From an uncultured Christensenellaceae bacterium (GTDB lineage: Bacteria > Bacillota > Clostridia > Christensenellales > Pumilibacteraceae), in NCBI GenBank assembly GCA_910587025.1, contig CAJUKR010000003.1, forward strand, positions 4,053-68,052: a stretch of DNA of 64,000 nt, read 5' to 3'. Numbering within the stretch: the stretch's first letter is position 1; each line of letters opens with the position of its first letter. Below, in pieces: positions 36,580 to 45,718 of the stretch. The translations under genes were made by a program, and so were the position numbers. The notes under the pieces were generated by a model. It did not search any database. It had not been told where the DNA came from and saw only the letters and a program-made list of their open reading frames with translations.

Positions 36580-36915
36580 ATGAACAAGGAACTTCTCAGA
36601 AGAATATTCGCGATAATCGCGCTCGTCGGTATAGTCGGCGTGACTGTGTTCGGCACGCTCGTTTTTTTTAACTTATTCTCCGATTATGCCGCATTGTTCG
36701 GCGCGCTTGCCGTTGCGTTCGCGTGTGTCGCGGCGGTATTCTTTATCCTGACTTACATTCTCCGTCCCATGAGTACGGACGTCGGTAAACCCGAAAGTTT
36801 CGATTCAGACGTCGCGGGCGGCGAAGCAGGCGACGGTCAATGCGATGTTGACGATTGCGCCGACGTAAAAGAGGACGGGGTAACCGACGAAGAAGGAAAA
36901 GACGAGCAGGATTAA
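36580..36915 (+). CDS. Small two-helix membrane protein with acidic tail
   Basis: 111 residues, no family recognised. Two hydrophobic helices (about 9-32 and 38-61) are preceded by a basic N-terminus (MNKELLRR). The cytoplasmic tail from about residue 70 is strongly acidic (DVDDCADVKEDGVTDEEGKDEQD). The last 111 bases overlap the 3' end of the convergent gene 36805-37176; the acidic tail is exactly the overlapped part. No Shine-Dalgarno; the -10 box lies 11 bases before the ATG, so the mRNA is probably almost leaderless. Function unknown. Confidence 0.65.
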   Translation: MNKELLRRIFAIIALVGIVGVTVFGTLVFFNLFSDYAALFGALAVAFACVAAVFFILTYILRPMSTDVGKPESFDSDVAGGEAGDGQCDVDDCADVKEDGVTDEEGKDEQD

Positions 36916-37176
36916 CGCCGTAATGGCGAAGCGTCTTGCGTTTTGCCGCGTAAGCGCGGCTTTGAAAACGGCTTTGAGTTTTGTTCCGAATTTTTCTTTC
37001 GGTTTACGCTCCGTCGCGGGCGCGGGTTTGATCCCTATTGCGCCTACCGTACACATGGCTGCCGAAAAGGACGCGAGTACCTTGGGCGCAAGCGCCACTC
37101 CGATTTGGGACAGCAGTATCCACCATGCCAGAAGTATAAGCAGTTTAAGACCGCATTTGTCGATAAAATCAGCCAC
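36805..37176 (-). CDS. Small hydrophobic protein convergent with the 36580 gene
   Basis: 123 residues starting at GTG (complement of 37174-37176) with a weak AAGG site about 12 bases upstream. Hydrophobic stretches lie at about 9-25, 30-50, 85-103 and 104-120. A basic loop (KPKEKFGTKLKAVFKAALTRQNARR) lies between the second and third, suggesting a four-helix membrane protein with a cytoplasmic loop. No known family is certain. Its last 111 bases are antisense to the end of the 36580 gene and encode its two final helices, which argues that the overlap is coding on both strands. Divergent from tsaC, 37 bases apart. Confidence 0.6.
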   Translation of the reverse strand: MADFIDKCGLKLLILLAWWILLSQIGVALAPKVLASFSAAMCTVGAIGIKPAPATERKPKEKFGTKLKAVFKAALTRQNARRFAITALILLVFSFFVGYPVLFYVGAIVNIALTVACFAARDV

Positions 37177-37213
37177 GTAATGATTATTACCTTATTTTTC
37201 GAAGGATAAACAG

Positions 37214-38215
37214 ATGGAAACAGTGATTCTGAAACCGAGCGAAGAAAACATCGCGAAATGTGCCGAACTTATCCGTAAAGGAGAGACGGTCGCATTCCCG
37301 ACCGAAACCGTATACGGTTTGGGCGCAAGCGCGCTCTCTTCGCGCGCCGCGGAAAAAATCTTCGCCGCGAAGGGCAGACCCGCCACGAATCCTCTCATTA
37401 TCCATGTCGCTGACAAAGCGCAGATCGAAGCGGTTGCGGAAACGGACGATAAATCGCGCAGGCTGATAGACGCGCTTATGCCCGGACCGCTTACTCTCGT
37501 CCTTCCGAAAAAAAGCGTAGTGCCCGACATCGTGACCGCGGGGTTCGATACCGTGGCGGTGCGTATGCCCGATCATCCCGTTGCTCTCGCGCTTATTCGG
37601 GAAGCGGGAGTGCCGGTATGCGCTCCGTCGGCGAATACTTCTTCGAGACCCTCGCCTACGATGGCTCAGCATGTTTACGACGATCTGTGCGGCAGGGTGC
37701 CTGTAATACTGGACGGAGGGAAATGCCCGCTCGGACTGGAAAGCACCATAATCAATATGACCGAGAGCGTTCCGCGTATAATGCGCGCGGGATCGGTCGA
37801 TTCTTCGGATATAGAACGGGTGATCGGGAGCGTCAATAAAGAATCGGTCATGATCGATTCGCTTGCCGATATCAAAACTCCCGCGCATTTCGTTCCCAAA
37901 GCCGAGTTGACGTTTTCGGCGTTTTACGAGAATATGTGTTCGGTTATTATCGGATACTATGATACGGTCGCTCTGTTGCGTGGTCGCCGTCCGGTCATAC
38001 TGTGCACGGCGGAGCATGCGGCGGAATACGGCGGCAGGGAAATATCGGTGGTCGGTGAGAGCGTGAGCGATTACGCAAGCTGTCTTTTCGAAAAGATCCG
38101 CGAAGCCGAAAAAAACAATTACGATCTGATTATCGCCGAGGGCGTGCCTCTCGGAGGGATAGGCACCACGCTTATGTCCCGACTTATGAAACTTTCGAAC
38201 GGAAACGTGATCTGA
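37214..38215 (+). CDS. tsaC: Threonylcarbamoyl-AMP synthase (YrdC domain plus Sua5 domain)
   Basis: 333-residue enzyme making threonylcarbamoyl-AMP from Thr, bicarbonate and ATP for the t6A37 modification of ANN-decoding tRNAs. The YrdC domain (about 1-205) has FPTETVYGLGASA, KGRPATNPLIIHV and PSANTSSRPSPT. The Sua5 C-terminal domain follows (about 215-333), so this is the Sua5/TsaC2 form. AAGGAT site 6 bases before ATG. First gene of a tightly packed series with the phosphatase and rpiB, as in Bacillus. Confidence 0.96.
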   Translation: METVILKPSEENIAKCAELIRKGETVAFPTETVYGLGASALSSRAAEKIFAAKGRPATNPLIIHVADKAQIEAVAETDDKSRRLIDALMPGPLTLVLPKKSVVPDIVTAGFDTVAVRMPDHPVALALIREAGVPVCAPSANTSSRPSPTMAQHVYDDLCGRVPVILDGGKCPLGLESTIINMTESVPRIMRAGSVDSSDIERVIGSVNKESVMIDSLADIKTPAHFVPKAELTFSAFYENMCSVIIGYYDTVALLRGRRPVILCTAEHAAEYGGREISVVGESVSDYASCLFEKIREAEKNNYDLIIAEGVPLGGIGTTLMSRLMKLSNGNVI

Positions 38216-38216
38216 A

Positions 38217-38723
38217 ATGAGCGAAACGAAAAAAGAAAAAGTAAACGTGCTGTTTGTTTGCACGGGCAATACCTGCCGTTCGCCTATGGCGGAACAGCTT
38301 TTTTCCGATTGGCTCAAAAAGGAGAAATCGACGTCCGTAGCCGATGTTTCGAGCGCGGGCATTTATGCCGAAAACGGCAAGCCTATGACGCCCGAAGCGG
38401 CGGGCGTGCTTTTCGAATCGGGTATTTCCGTCCGTCCGCATAAGTCGCGGTTGCTTACCATCGACGTTATACAGAATGCCGATGTTATCGTCTGCATGAC
38501 GGAAGAACACCGCGACGCGCTGTTGCATTCTTTTTCTTACCTTGCGGCGGCAAGCGACGGAAGATACCGCATAGTCGGCACGGTGCGCGAACTTACCGGT
38601 ACCGACGTAGGAGATCCGTTCGGTCGCGGAGTGGACGCATACCGCGTCGCGGCAAACGCGCTTTCCGAAATGTGCGCGCCGCTTTTCGCCGAGGTATGCA
38701 GATACCGCGACGAGTATAAGTAA
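38217..38723 (+). CDS. Low-molecular-weight phosphatase, probable protein-arginine phosphatase (YwlE-like)
   Basis: 168 residues. The active-site loop is VLFVCTGNTCRSPMAEQ (C-x5-R) and the general-acid Asp is in VGDPFGRG. The Thr in CTGNTCR is the residue that, in Bacillus YwlE, favours phospho-arginine; tyrosine phosphatases usually carry a bulkier residue there. This supports but does not prove arginine specificity. If right, a McsB-type arginine kinase should exist elsewhere in the genome. The gene begins 1 base after the tsaC stop and rpiB follows, matching the Bacillus tsaC-ywlE-rpiB order. Confidence 0.88.
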   Translation: MSETKKEKVNVLFVCTGNTCRSPMAEQLFSDWLKKEKSTSVADVSSAGIYAENGKPMTPEAAGVLFESGISVRPHKSRLLTIDVIQNADVIVCMTEEHRDALLHSFSYLAAASDGRYRIVGTVRELTGTDVGDPFGRGVDAYRVAANALSEMCAPLFAEVCRYRDEYK

Positions 38724-38751
38724 AATCGAGATCATCGAGGGATATATATTT

Positions 38752-39210
38752 ATGAAAATCGCAATGGCCGCAGACGATGCGGGAAGAGAACTCAAGAATA
38801 TAATCAAAGCAGACCTTTGCGCAAAAGGGCATGATGTGGTCGATTTCGGATTGGATGTATCCGAACCCACCGCCGATTATCCCGATTATGCGCTCCCCGC
38901 CGCCGAAGCGGTGGCGTGCGGCGAGTGCGATCGCGGCATCATCGTATGCGGTACTGGCATAGGCGTCAGTATGTGCGCAAACAAGGTCAAAGGCATTAGG
39001 TGCGCGCACGTTACGGATTGTTTTTCTGCGGAAGCCACGCGTTTGCATAACGATGCCAACATGCTTGCGCTCGGCGGAAGAGTGACCGGCTCGGGGCTTG
39101 CGCTCAAGATCGCCGATATATTTCTGAGTACGGAATATTCGGGCGCGGAAAGGCATACCCGTCGTATAAATAAGATCAAAGCGATCGAGGATAAGTATTT
39201 CAAGGTATGA
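38752..39210 (+). CDS. rpiB: Ribose-5-phosphate isomerase B
   Basis: 152-residue LacAB/RpiB-family isomerase of the pentose phosphate pathway. MKIAMAADDAGRELK at the start, DYALPAAEAVACGE and GTGIGVSMCANKVKGI (with catalytic Cys area) are characteristic. Allose-6-phosphate or galactose-6-phosphate isomerase is less likely given the tsaC-phosphatase-rpiB neighbourhood. The final ATGA overlaps the first V-ATPase gene, so the ATPase operon is translationally joined to rpiB. Confidence 0.95.
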   Translation: MKIAMAADDAGRELKNIIKADLCAKGHDVVDFGLDVSEPTADYPDYALPAAEAVACGECDRGIIVCGTGIGVSMCANKVKGIRCAHVTDCFSAEATRLHNDANMLALGGRVTGSGLALKIADIFLSTEYSGAERHTRRINKIKAIEDKYFKV

Positions 39211-39533
39211 GCGAACAGACTATAAAGGACATCATGTCCGACATCACCGAAGCCGAAGCGAAAGCGGCGGAGATCATAAGAGCGGCGGAAGCGAAAGCGG
39301 CGGAGATCAATGCTTCGTGCAATGCCGAAGCCGAAGAACGCGCCGCTTCGGAGAGCGATCGCGCGAAAAAGCTCACGGCGGAAGCTCTTGCCGAAGCGCG
39401 CGAAGAGGGTGAAAAACGCGGAGCGGAGCTTATCGCCGCGACCGAAAAAGAAAATGCCGCGCTCGAAAAGAAAGCGGAAAAGAATATAGACGCGGCGGCG
39501 GAAATAATAGTTAAAAGGGTGCTTGAATTATAA
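39207..39533 (+). CDS. ntpF: V-type ATPase peripheral-stalk subunit (NtpF / G-H type)
   Basis: 108 residues, almost entirely charged helix rich in Ala, Glu and Lys, as expected for the coiled-coil peripheral stalk that pairs with subunit E. It shows an 11-residue repeat (EAKAAEIIRAA then EAKAAEINAS), the hendecad spacing typical of right-handed stalk coiled coils. It starts inside the rpiB stop (ATGA) and is the first gene in ntpFIKECGABD, the order known in Enterococcus hirae. Identification is by position and composition. Confidence 0.88.
   Translation: MSEQTIKDIMSDITEAEAKAAEIIRAAEAKAAEINASCNAEAEERAASESDRAKKLTAEALAEAREEGEKRGAELIAATEKENAALEKKAEKNIDAAAEIIVKRVLEL
39255..39309 (+). repeat. 22-bp exact direct repeat within ntpF
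   Basis: The stretch 39255-39276 recurs exactly at 39288-39309, offset 33 bp. It encodes the 11-residue coiled-coil period EAKAAEI. Confidence 0.85.
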
Positions 39534-39536
39534 GGT

Positions 39537-41567
39537 ATGGCGCTTGTCGAAATGCAGAAACTCCGCATTGTCGGGCTGAAAAGCAGACAGGCGGACATAA
39601 ACGACGTGCTGGCAAAATCGGGGAAATTCGAAGTTTCGACTTCGCCCGTGCCTTTTGCCGAGGCGTCGGGATCGATCGACGTCGAAAAACTTTTGACTCT
39701 CAAAGCGCGTTGCGCCGTTGCCGTTGACGCGGTCGCAAGCGCAAACGCACGCATTGCGGATATAATCAAAAAAGCCGGAAAGACCGAAGATCCGGCTGTT
39801 ACTCACGAGCCGATAAAGATAAAATCGGCGCGTTTTTTCTCAAACGCCGAAGAACTCGACGACGCGGGCGCGCGGGCGGACGGAATTTTCGCGAAGATAG
39901 ACGAGATAGATCGGCTCGTATCGCTCGGAACGGGGTACCGCTCGGCGATGGGAAAACTTACGGCGAAAAACAAACAGCTTGCGCCGTATCTCGCATGCGG
40001 CGAAAAATTCTCCGAGTTTCGCGAAACGGACAAAACGTATTCCGTTCTCGCATGCGGGAAAGTCACGGAGTCCGCGCTCGAGGAATTGTCGACCGTCGCG
40101 CTTACCGTGCCTTACGGCGACGCGAAGTCTTGCGGGCTTGTCGGCGTCGTCGCGCTTAAAGAAAATAAAGAACGCGTAGCCGAAATACTTTCCGCGCACG
40201 GTTTGTCCGTCTGCGGAATAAACGAGGATGGCAGCGCGGAAGAGCTTATACGCAAAAACGACGCGGAGATCGCCGCGCTCGCCGATCGCGAAAAACGTGC
40301 CGTCGACGGGATCCTGGCGTACAACGAAGATGTTTGCGACATAAAGAAATTGCACGACTTCTATATGATAGAAGCGGAAAAAGCGGCGGCGTCCAACGCT
40401 TACCCCGTGACCGCGTCGACGTTCGTCGCGGAAGGTTGGATTCCGAAGCCGAGCGCGGAAGCGCTTGTTTCGGAGGTCGGGAAAGCGGGCGGCGCGGTCG
40501 CGATTTTGCTCGACGATGTGCGCGACGGCGACGATCCGCCCACGCTGTATAAGGAGAATAAAATTCTCGCGCCGTATCAGTCGCTTACCGACGGATATTC
40601 GCCGCCTTCGTATTTCGAGTTCGATCCGAGTCCGTTTACGGCGTTTTTCTTCTTCGTATTCTTCGGGCTTATGACAGCCGATATGGGTTACGGTATAGTG
40701 CTTACCGTCGGCGCGTTCCTTGCGGTCAGGATAATGAAGCCCGAAAAAGGTATGAAAAATCTTATGCTTCTTATAGGGTATTCGAGCATTGCCGCGATCG
40801 TGTGGGGCATATTGTTCGGAAGCGTATTCGGATTGTCGTTCGGCGATATAGCCGGATTGTTCGGCGCTTCGGGCGTGCCTTCCGCGCTATGGTTCAATCC
40901 CATGGACGATCCCATTCAGCTTATGATACTCAGTCTGCTGTTCGGCGTCGTTCACATCACCTGCGGTTATTGTCTGCATTTTGCGGGCAATATAACGAAT
41001 AAGAAGATAACCGACGCGCTTTTCGACGACGGTTTCCAGATCGTAACGTACGTCGGCGTGTTTCTGCTCGTTCTCTGGCTCGGCAATCCGAAAGACGGTA
41101 TGTTTATGATCGACTCTTATCCCGAGGCTTTTTCGGCGTTGCTTACGCCGGGACTCATAATCATGGCGGCGGGGCTGGTCGGCACGGTGCTTACCAAAGG
41201 ACGCAAAAAACCGAGCATCGGCGGCAAGATCGTGACGGGGCTGTCCGGGCTTTACGGAATCGTGAACATTCTTTCCGACGTGCTGTCTTACGCCCGTCTT
41301 TTCGGTATAACTATAGCGTCGTGCGCCATCGCGTTCGCGTTCAATATAATAATAGAAATGGTGTCCGGTTTCGGCATTGCGATCATTCCGATCGCGGTCG
41401 TTCTCGCGGTCATACTTCATGCTTTCAATATGGCGATGGGCGTGTTGTCCGCGTACGTGCACAATGCGAGATTGCAGTATCTCGAGTTTTACGGTAAGTT
41501 CTATACGGGCGACGGACATACGTTCGTTCCGCTCGGCGGAAAAACCAAGTATGTAAGGTTCGCATGA
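39537..41567 (+). CDS. ntpI: V-type ATPase subunit I (membrane stator subunit a)
   Basis: 676 residues. The soluble N-terminal half (about 1-360) links to the peripheral stalks. The C-terminal half has about seven to eight membrane helices beginning at FTAFFFFVFFGLMTADMGYG, and includes LSDVLSYARLFGITIAS near residue 580, where the essential Arg (in SYARLFG) faces the rotor ring. The late HAFNMAMGVLSAYVHNARLQY segment is also diagnostic. It forms the ion channel half with subunit K. Confidence 0.96.
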   Translation: MALVEMQKLRIVGLKSRQADINDVLAKSGKFEVSTSPVPFAEASGSIDVEKLLTLKARCAVAVDAVASANARIADIIKKAGKTEDPAVTHEPIKIKSARFFSNAEELDDAGARADGIFAKIDEIDRLVSLGTGYRSAMGKLTAKNKQLAPYLACGEKFSEFRETDKTYSVLACGKVTESALEELSTVALTVPYGDAKSCGLVGVVALKENKERVAEILSAHGLSVCGINEDGSAEELIRKNDAEIAALADREKRAVDGILAYNEDVCDIKKLHDFYMIEAEKAAASNAYPVTASTFVAEGWIPKPSAEALVSEVGKAGGAVAILLDDVRDGDDPPTLYKENKILAPYQSLTDGYSPPSYFEFDPSPFTAFFFFVFFGLMTADMGYGIVLTVGAFLAVRIMKPEKGMKNLMLLIGYSSIAAIVWGILFGSVFGLSFGDIAGLFGASGVPSALWFNPMDDPIQLMILSLLFGVVHITCGYCLHFAGNITNKKITDALFDDGFQIVTYVGVFLLVLWLGNPKDGMFMIDSYPEAFSALLTPGLIIMAAGLVGTVLTKGRKKPSIGGKIVTGLSGLYGIVNILSDVLSYARLFGITIASCAIAFAFNIIIEMVSGFGIAIIPIAVVLAVILHAFNMAMGVLSAYVHNARLQYLEFYGKFYTGDGHTFVPLGGKTKYVRFA

Positions 41568-41609
41568 AGCGGACGTAAATAAAGGAAAATATTCCCGGAG
41601 GAAATAAAC

Positions 41610-42065
41610 ATGACATTAGGATTTTTCTTTGCCTGTCTCGGCGCGGCTGTTGCTATGTGCGCGGGTATAGGCTCTGTAATCGGCGTATCTCGCGCCGGTC
41701 AGGCGTCGGCGGCTTTGCTCAGCAAGGATCCGAGCAAATTCGGTACGGTTCTCGTGCTTCAGCTTCTGCCCGCCACTCAGGCGATATACGGCTTTGTCGT
41801 GGCGATAGTTTTGCTCGCCAACATCGGCGCGCTCGGTACTCCCGTCGCGCTCGGACTAGAGGACGGACTGACTTATTTCGCGATGTGCGCGCCTATAGGC
41901 ATAGTCGGTCTTATCAGCGCGATAGGACAGGGCAACGTAGCCGTAAGCTGTATCAATCTCGTAGGCAAGCAGGAAGGTCAGGTCGGTAAATCGATCATGA
42001 TGACCGCACTCGTGGAATTCTTCGCGATCCTTGCTTTCCTTATCTCCATTCTCGGCGTAGCTTGA
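41610..42065 (+). CDS. ntpK: V-type ATPase subunit K (rotor-ring proteolipid), Na+-type site
   Basis: 151-residue, four-helix (duplicated hairpin) proteolipid. Against E. hirae NtpK, whose Na+ is held by Leu61, Thr64, Gln65, Gln110 and Glu139 with Tyr68 nearby, this protein has Leu53, Thr56, Gln57 (in LLPATQAIYGF), Tyr60, Gln107 (SAIGQG) and Glu136 (ALVEFFAIL). All positions are kept, so Na+ coupling is predicted. Only the second hairpin carries the acidic residue, as usual for V-type rings. GGAGG ribosome site. Confidence 0.95.
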   Translation: MTLGFFFACLGAAVAMCAGIGSVIGVSRAGQASAALLSKDPSKFGTVLVLQLLPATQAIYGFVVAIVLLANIGALGTPVALGLEDGLTYFAMCAPIGIVGLISAIGQGNVAVSCINLVGKQEGQVGKSIMMTALVEFFAILAFLISILGVA

Positions 42066-42074
42066 TAAACGGTT

Positions 42075-42656
42075 ATGCGTGAATCGGAAAAAATCACATC
42101 CGTAATCTTAGCCGAAGCGGAAGCCGCGGCGGAAGATATAATAGCGCGTGCAAACGCTGCGAAAACCGCGAAGCTCGAAGCTCTCGAAGCGGATTTCGCA
42201 GATGCGTCGTCGGCGCGCCTGAGTTCGCTTTCCCGCGAAAAGGAAGCGACGGTCGCACGTAAACTGACTGTCGCGGGACTTGACGCGCGTATGTCGTCGC
42301 TTGCTTCGCGGCGCAGAGTTATGGAAAAAGCGTTCGACCGCGCCTATGAAAAAATCGCAACGCTCGGCGACGGCGAATACCGCGCTTTTTACGGACGGCT
42401 GATCGAAAAGTATGTCGGCGACGGCGATACCGTCGCGGTGGCGGCTGAGGACAAAAAACGTCTGGACGCGAAATGGCTGGAAGGGGTTTCGAAAAAGATC
42501 GGGAAAAAACTGAAACTTTCGGAGTCCGCATCGGACGGCGCGTACGGTATCGTAATAATGGGAAAGAGCTGTGAGGTCGATCTCACGCTCGGCTCGCTTA
42601 TAAGCGAAGTAAAGACGGAGTGCGAATCGGAAGTGCTTGCCGCGCTTTTCGGCTGA
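42075..42656 (+). CDS. ntpE: V-type ATPase subunit E
   Basis: 193-residue peripheral-stalk subunit. An N-terminal coiled coil (about 1-85: SVILAEAEAAAEDIIARANA) is followed by a globular C-terminal domain (DGAYGIVIMGKSCEVDLTLG, SLISEVKTECESEVLAALFG) that caps the A3B3 head. Placement between K and C and the heterodimer partner NtpF at the head of the operon support the call. Confidence 0.93.
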   Translation: MRESEKITSVILAEAEAAAEDIIARANAAKTAKLEALEADFADASSARLSSLSREKEATVARKLTVAGLDARMSSLASRRRVMEKAFDRAYEKIATLGDGEYRAFYGRLIEKYVGDGDTVAVAAEDKKRLDAKWLEGVSKKIGKKLKLSESASDGAYGIVIMGKSCEVDLTLGSLISEVKTECESEVLAALFG

Positions 42657-42661
42657 TAAAG

Positions 42662-43627
42662 ATGGCATACGTGAGTAAAATATACGCCAATACTTTGGCG
42701 TCATACAACGCCAAGTTCCTTATGGACGGCGACAGGCTCCGTCGATTGATCGACGCGGGTTATCCCGACGCGCTCCGCGTTTTGCAGGATTACTGTTGGG
42801 GCGACGGTCTGAGCGAGGTCACCGTCGATTCTCTGCTTGCAGCGGAAACGGAAAAACTCGTATCCTTCGTTCGCGAGAACTCGATAGGTGAGAGAGTAAA
42901 CAACGTGCTTCTCGCTCCGTTCGTCTTTCACAACGCCAAAGCCGCTTATAAAGGGCGCACGGCGGGCGCAGACGTGTCGCGGGCATTGTACGGCGGATTT
43001 ACCGACGTGTCCGACGCGGTCACGGAAAAAGATTATTCAGGGTTGCCCGACGTTCTTGCCGAAACGCTCGAGGCTCTCGACGAAGAGAGCGAGACTTCCG
43101 CGCTTTCGCCGCGGTCGATCGATATGCGGATCACGTCGGCGATGTATGCGTATTCGCTTGCCGAAGCTAAAGGCGACAAAGCCGCGTCGAAATACGTAAA
43201 AAGCGAAATCGATCTGAAAAATCTGCTCACGCTATTTCGCCTGCGTGTACTGGGCGACAGAAAATCGTTGCCCGAACTGTTTATTCGCGGCGGTTCGCTC
43301 GATCTCGGGGAGATGACGAAAGCGCTCGAAGCGAGTGCGGAAGCGTTCAATCTTTTTTATGCGAGAAGCGTATACTCGGACGTATTCGAAGGCGTGGAAA
43401 AAGGCGCGTCTGCGATCACCGAGCTCGAAACGGGAATCGACGAATATCTGTACGCTCTCACGCTTTCGGGGCGCGACGATTTTCTTTCGGAAAATCCGTT
43501 TGTGAATTATTTTCACCGCGCAATGCTCGAGCTTAAGACGGTGCGTACCGTACTCGTGTGTCTGAAGAACAATGCCGCCGACGAGATTAAAAGGAGGCTG
43601 AGAGCCGTTTATGACCGAATCGGGTAA
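42662..43627 (+). CDS. ntpC: V-type ATPase subunit C (central-stalk/rotor connector d)
   Basis: 321 residues, all helical, the socket joining the central stalk to the K ring. It begins MAYVSKIYANTLASYNAKFL and has the three-fold repeated helical pattern with LKNLLTLFRLR-like segments typical of the AC39/C family (DLKNLLTLFRLRVLGDRK). The ATG at 42662 lies 5 bases after the ntpE stop with no separate ribosome site, so coupling is expected; earlier in-frame codons overlap ntpE. The 3' end overlaps ntpG by 17 bases. Confidence 0.93.
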   Translation: MAYVSKIYANTLASYNAKFLMDGDRLRRLIDAGYPDALRVLQDYCWGDGLSEVTVDSLLAAETEKLVSFVRENSIGERVNNVLLAPFVFHNAKAAYKGRTAGADVSRALYGGFTDVSDAVTEKDYSGLPDVLAETLEALDEESETSALSPRSIDMRITSAMYAYSLAEAKGDKAASKYVKSEIDLKNLLTLFRLRVLGDRKSLPELFIRGGSLDLGEMTKALEASAEAFNLFYARSVYSDVFEGVEKGASAITELETGIDEYLYALTLSGRDDFLSENPFVNYFHRAMLELKTVRTVLVCLKNNAADEIKRRLRAVYDRIG

Positions 43628-43934
43628 AATAGCCGTGATAGGCGATATCGATTCCGCGCTCGCATTCCGCGCCGTCGGAGCAGACACTTTCGAGGCGGAT
43701 GAAAACAGCGCGAAAACCGTGCTTAAAAATAAGGTGAAGTCGGGCGAATACGCGATCATTTTCGTGACCGAACAGCTTGCGGCGATAATGCCCGAAGAAC
43801 TTGAAGAACTCAAAAATCTGACGTATCCTTGCGTTATTCCGATCCCGTCCTGTCTGGGCAGTACCGGTTACGGCGAAACGAGCATACGTCGCGACGTCGA
43901 GAAAGCAATCGGCGCCGATATCCTCGGCGACTGA
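43611..43934 (+). CDS. ntpG: V-type ATPase subunit F (NtpG)
   Basis: 107-residue central-stalk subunit. It has the small alpha/beta fold typical of the family: [20 protein letters not shown], a middle [11 protein letters not shown] and [14 protein letters not shown] near the end. It begins 17 bases before the ntpC stop, inside a GGAGGC-containing context, so translation is coupled. Confidence 0.94.
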   Translation: MTESGKIAVIGDIDSALAFRAVGADTFEADENSAKTVLKNKVKSGEYAIIFVTEQLAAIMPEELEELKNLTYPCVIPIPSCLGSTGYGETSIRRDVEKAIGADILGD

Positions 43935-43951
43935 AAAACGGAGAACTTTCA

Positions 43952-45718
43952 ATGAGCGAATCTATAGGTAAAATAGTCAAGGTTTCCGGACCGCTGATCG
44001 TAGCGGAAGGGATGGCGGACGTCAAAATGTACGACGTCGTGCGCGTATCGGAAAAGCGTCTTATCGGCGAGGTTATCGAACTTCGCGGCGACAAGGCGTC
44101 CGTTCAGGTATACGAGGAAACGAGCATGCTCGGATCGGGAGAAGACGTATATACCACAGGCGCGCCGCTGTCCGTGGAACTCGGACCCGGACTTATGGAA
44201 GGCATATACGACGGTATACAGCGTCCTCTCGAAAAACTCGTAGAAGCGAGCGGCGAGCGTATAGGAAGAGGAATAGACATTCCAGCGCTCGACCATAAAA
44301 AGAAATGGAAGTTCGAACCCACCGCAAAAAAGGGCGATAAAGTCGCGGCGGGCGATATAATCGGCGTCGTACACGAAAACGAGATCGTCGATTGTAAGAT
44401 CATGATTCCTTACGGCGTCGAAGGCACTATAGCGAAGATCGACGCGGGGGAGTTTACCGTGGACGATACCGTGGCGGTGATCGAAAACGATAAAAAGAAA
44501 ACAAACGTCACGATGCTTCAGAAATGGCCGGTGCGTCGCGGCAGACCTTATAAATCGAAGGTGTCGCCCGAAGAACCGCTCGTTACGGGTCAGCGCGTTA
44601 TCGATACGCTTTTCCCCATAGCCCGCGGCGGCGTTGCGGCGGTACCCGGACCGTTCGGAAGCGGAAAGACTGTCGTTCAGCATCAGCTCGCGAAATGGGC
44701 GGATGCGGACATAATAGTTTACGTCGGATGCGGAGAACGCGGTAACGAAATGACCGACGTACTGAACGAATTTCCCGAGCTCAAAGACCCTCGCACGGGC
44801 AAACCGCTTATGAAGCGTACCGTGCTTATCGCGAATACTTCGGATATGCCCGTCGCGGCGCGTGAAGCGAGTATATATACGGGCATAACGATCGCCGAAT
44901 ACTTCCGCGATATGGGTTATTCTGTCGCTATCATGGCGGATTCCACATCGCGTTGGGCGGAAGCTCTGCGCGAAATGAGCGGCAGACTGGAAGAGATGCC
45001 GGGCGAAGAAGGCTATCCCGCGTATCTTTCCGCGCGTCTTGCCGAATTCTACGAGCGCGCAGGCGTAGTTAAGCTGCTCGGCTCGGGCGACAGAACGGGA
45101 TCGATAACGGCTATCGGCGCGGTTTCCCCTCCGGGCGGCGATATGTCCGAGCCCGTTTCACAGGCTACGCTCCGCATAGTAAAAGTATTCTGGGGACTTT
45201 CGAGTTCGCTCGCTTACCGTCGGCATTTCCCTGCGATCGACTGGCTCGTGTCGTACTCGCTTTACAGCGACAGATTGCAGGAATGGTACGACGATAAAGT
45301 CGATCCCGCATGGACGGATTACCGTCGCGCGGCAATGAAGATATTGCAGGAAGAGGCTCGCCTGGACGAGATCGTAAGGCTTGTCGGCATGGACGCGCTT
45401 TCGCCGCACGACCGCATGACCATGGAATGCGCGAAAAGCGTCCGTGAAGACTATTTGCACCAAAACGCGTTCCACGAGGTCGATACTTACGCGTCGCTCG
45501 ACAAACAATTCAAAATGCTCAAACTCATAATAGATTGGTACGAAGCGAGCCGCAGAGCGTTGGACGCGGGAGTTCCCGTCGCCGCCGTACTCGGGATTCC
45601 GGAACGCGACGGTATAGGCAGAGCGAAATACGTTCCCGAAGAGGAAACGACAAAGATAGACGAGCTCGGAAGAGCGGTCAGAGAGCGTATCGAATCGCTG
45701 ACAAAGACGGAGGTATAA
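43952..45718 (+). CDS. ntpA: V-type ATPase catalytic subunit A
   Basis: 588-residue catalytic ATPase subunit. Start [20 protein letters not shown] follows a GGAGA site. The A-specific non-homologous insert lies near residues 110-185. The Walker A loop GPFGSGKT is at about 233-240 with [20 protein letters not shown] after it, and the Walker B/active-site area [18 protein letters not shown] is typical. Longer in-frame readings overlap ntpG and are rejected. Confidence 0.98.
   Translation: MSESIGKIVKVSGPLIVAEGMADVKMYDVVRVSEKRLIGEVIELRGDKASVQVYEETSMLGSGEDVYTTGAPLSVELGPGLMEGIYDGIQRPLEKLVEASGERIGRGIDIPALDHKKKWKFEPTAKKGDKVAAGDIIGVVHENEIVDCKIMIPYGVEGTIAKIDAGEFTVDDTVAVIENDKKKTNVTMLQKWPVRRGRPYKSKVSPEEPLVTGQRVIDTLFPIARGGVAAVPGPFGSGKTVVQHQLAKWADADIIVYVGCGERGNEMTDVLNEFPELKDPRTGKPLMKRTVLIANTSDMPVAAREASIYTGITIAEYFRDMGYSVAIMADSTSRWAEALREMSGRLEEMPGEEGYPAYLSARLAEFYERAGVVKLLGSGDRTGSITAIGAVSPPGGDMSEPVSQATLRIVKVFWGLSSSLAYRRHFPAIDWLVSYSLYSDRLQEWYDDKVDPAWTDYRRAAMKILQEEARLDEIVRLVGMDALSPHDRMTMECAKSVREDYLHQNAFHEVDTYASLDKQFKMLKLIIDWYEASRRALDAGVPVAAVLGIPERDGIGRAKYVPEEETTKIDELGRAVRERIESLTKTEV

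Noticed and set aside
39255..39309. CRISPR-like or mobile-element repeat
   Set aside because: Only two copies, in frame with the 11-residue coiled-coil period of the V-ATPase stalk subunit; simply coding repetition. No CRISPR array was seen elsewhere.
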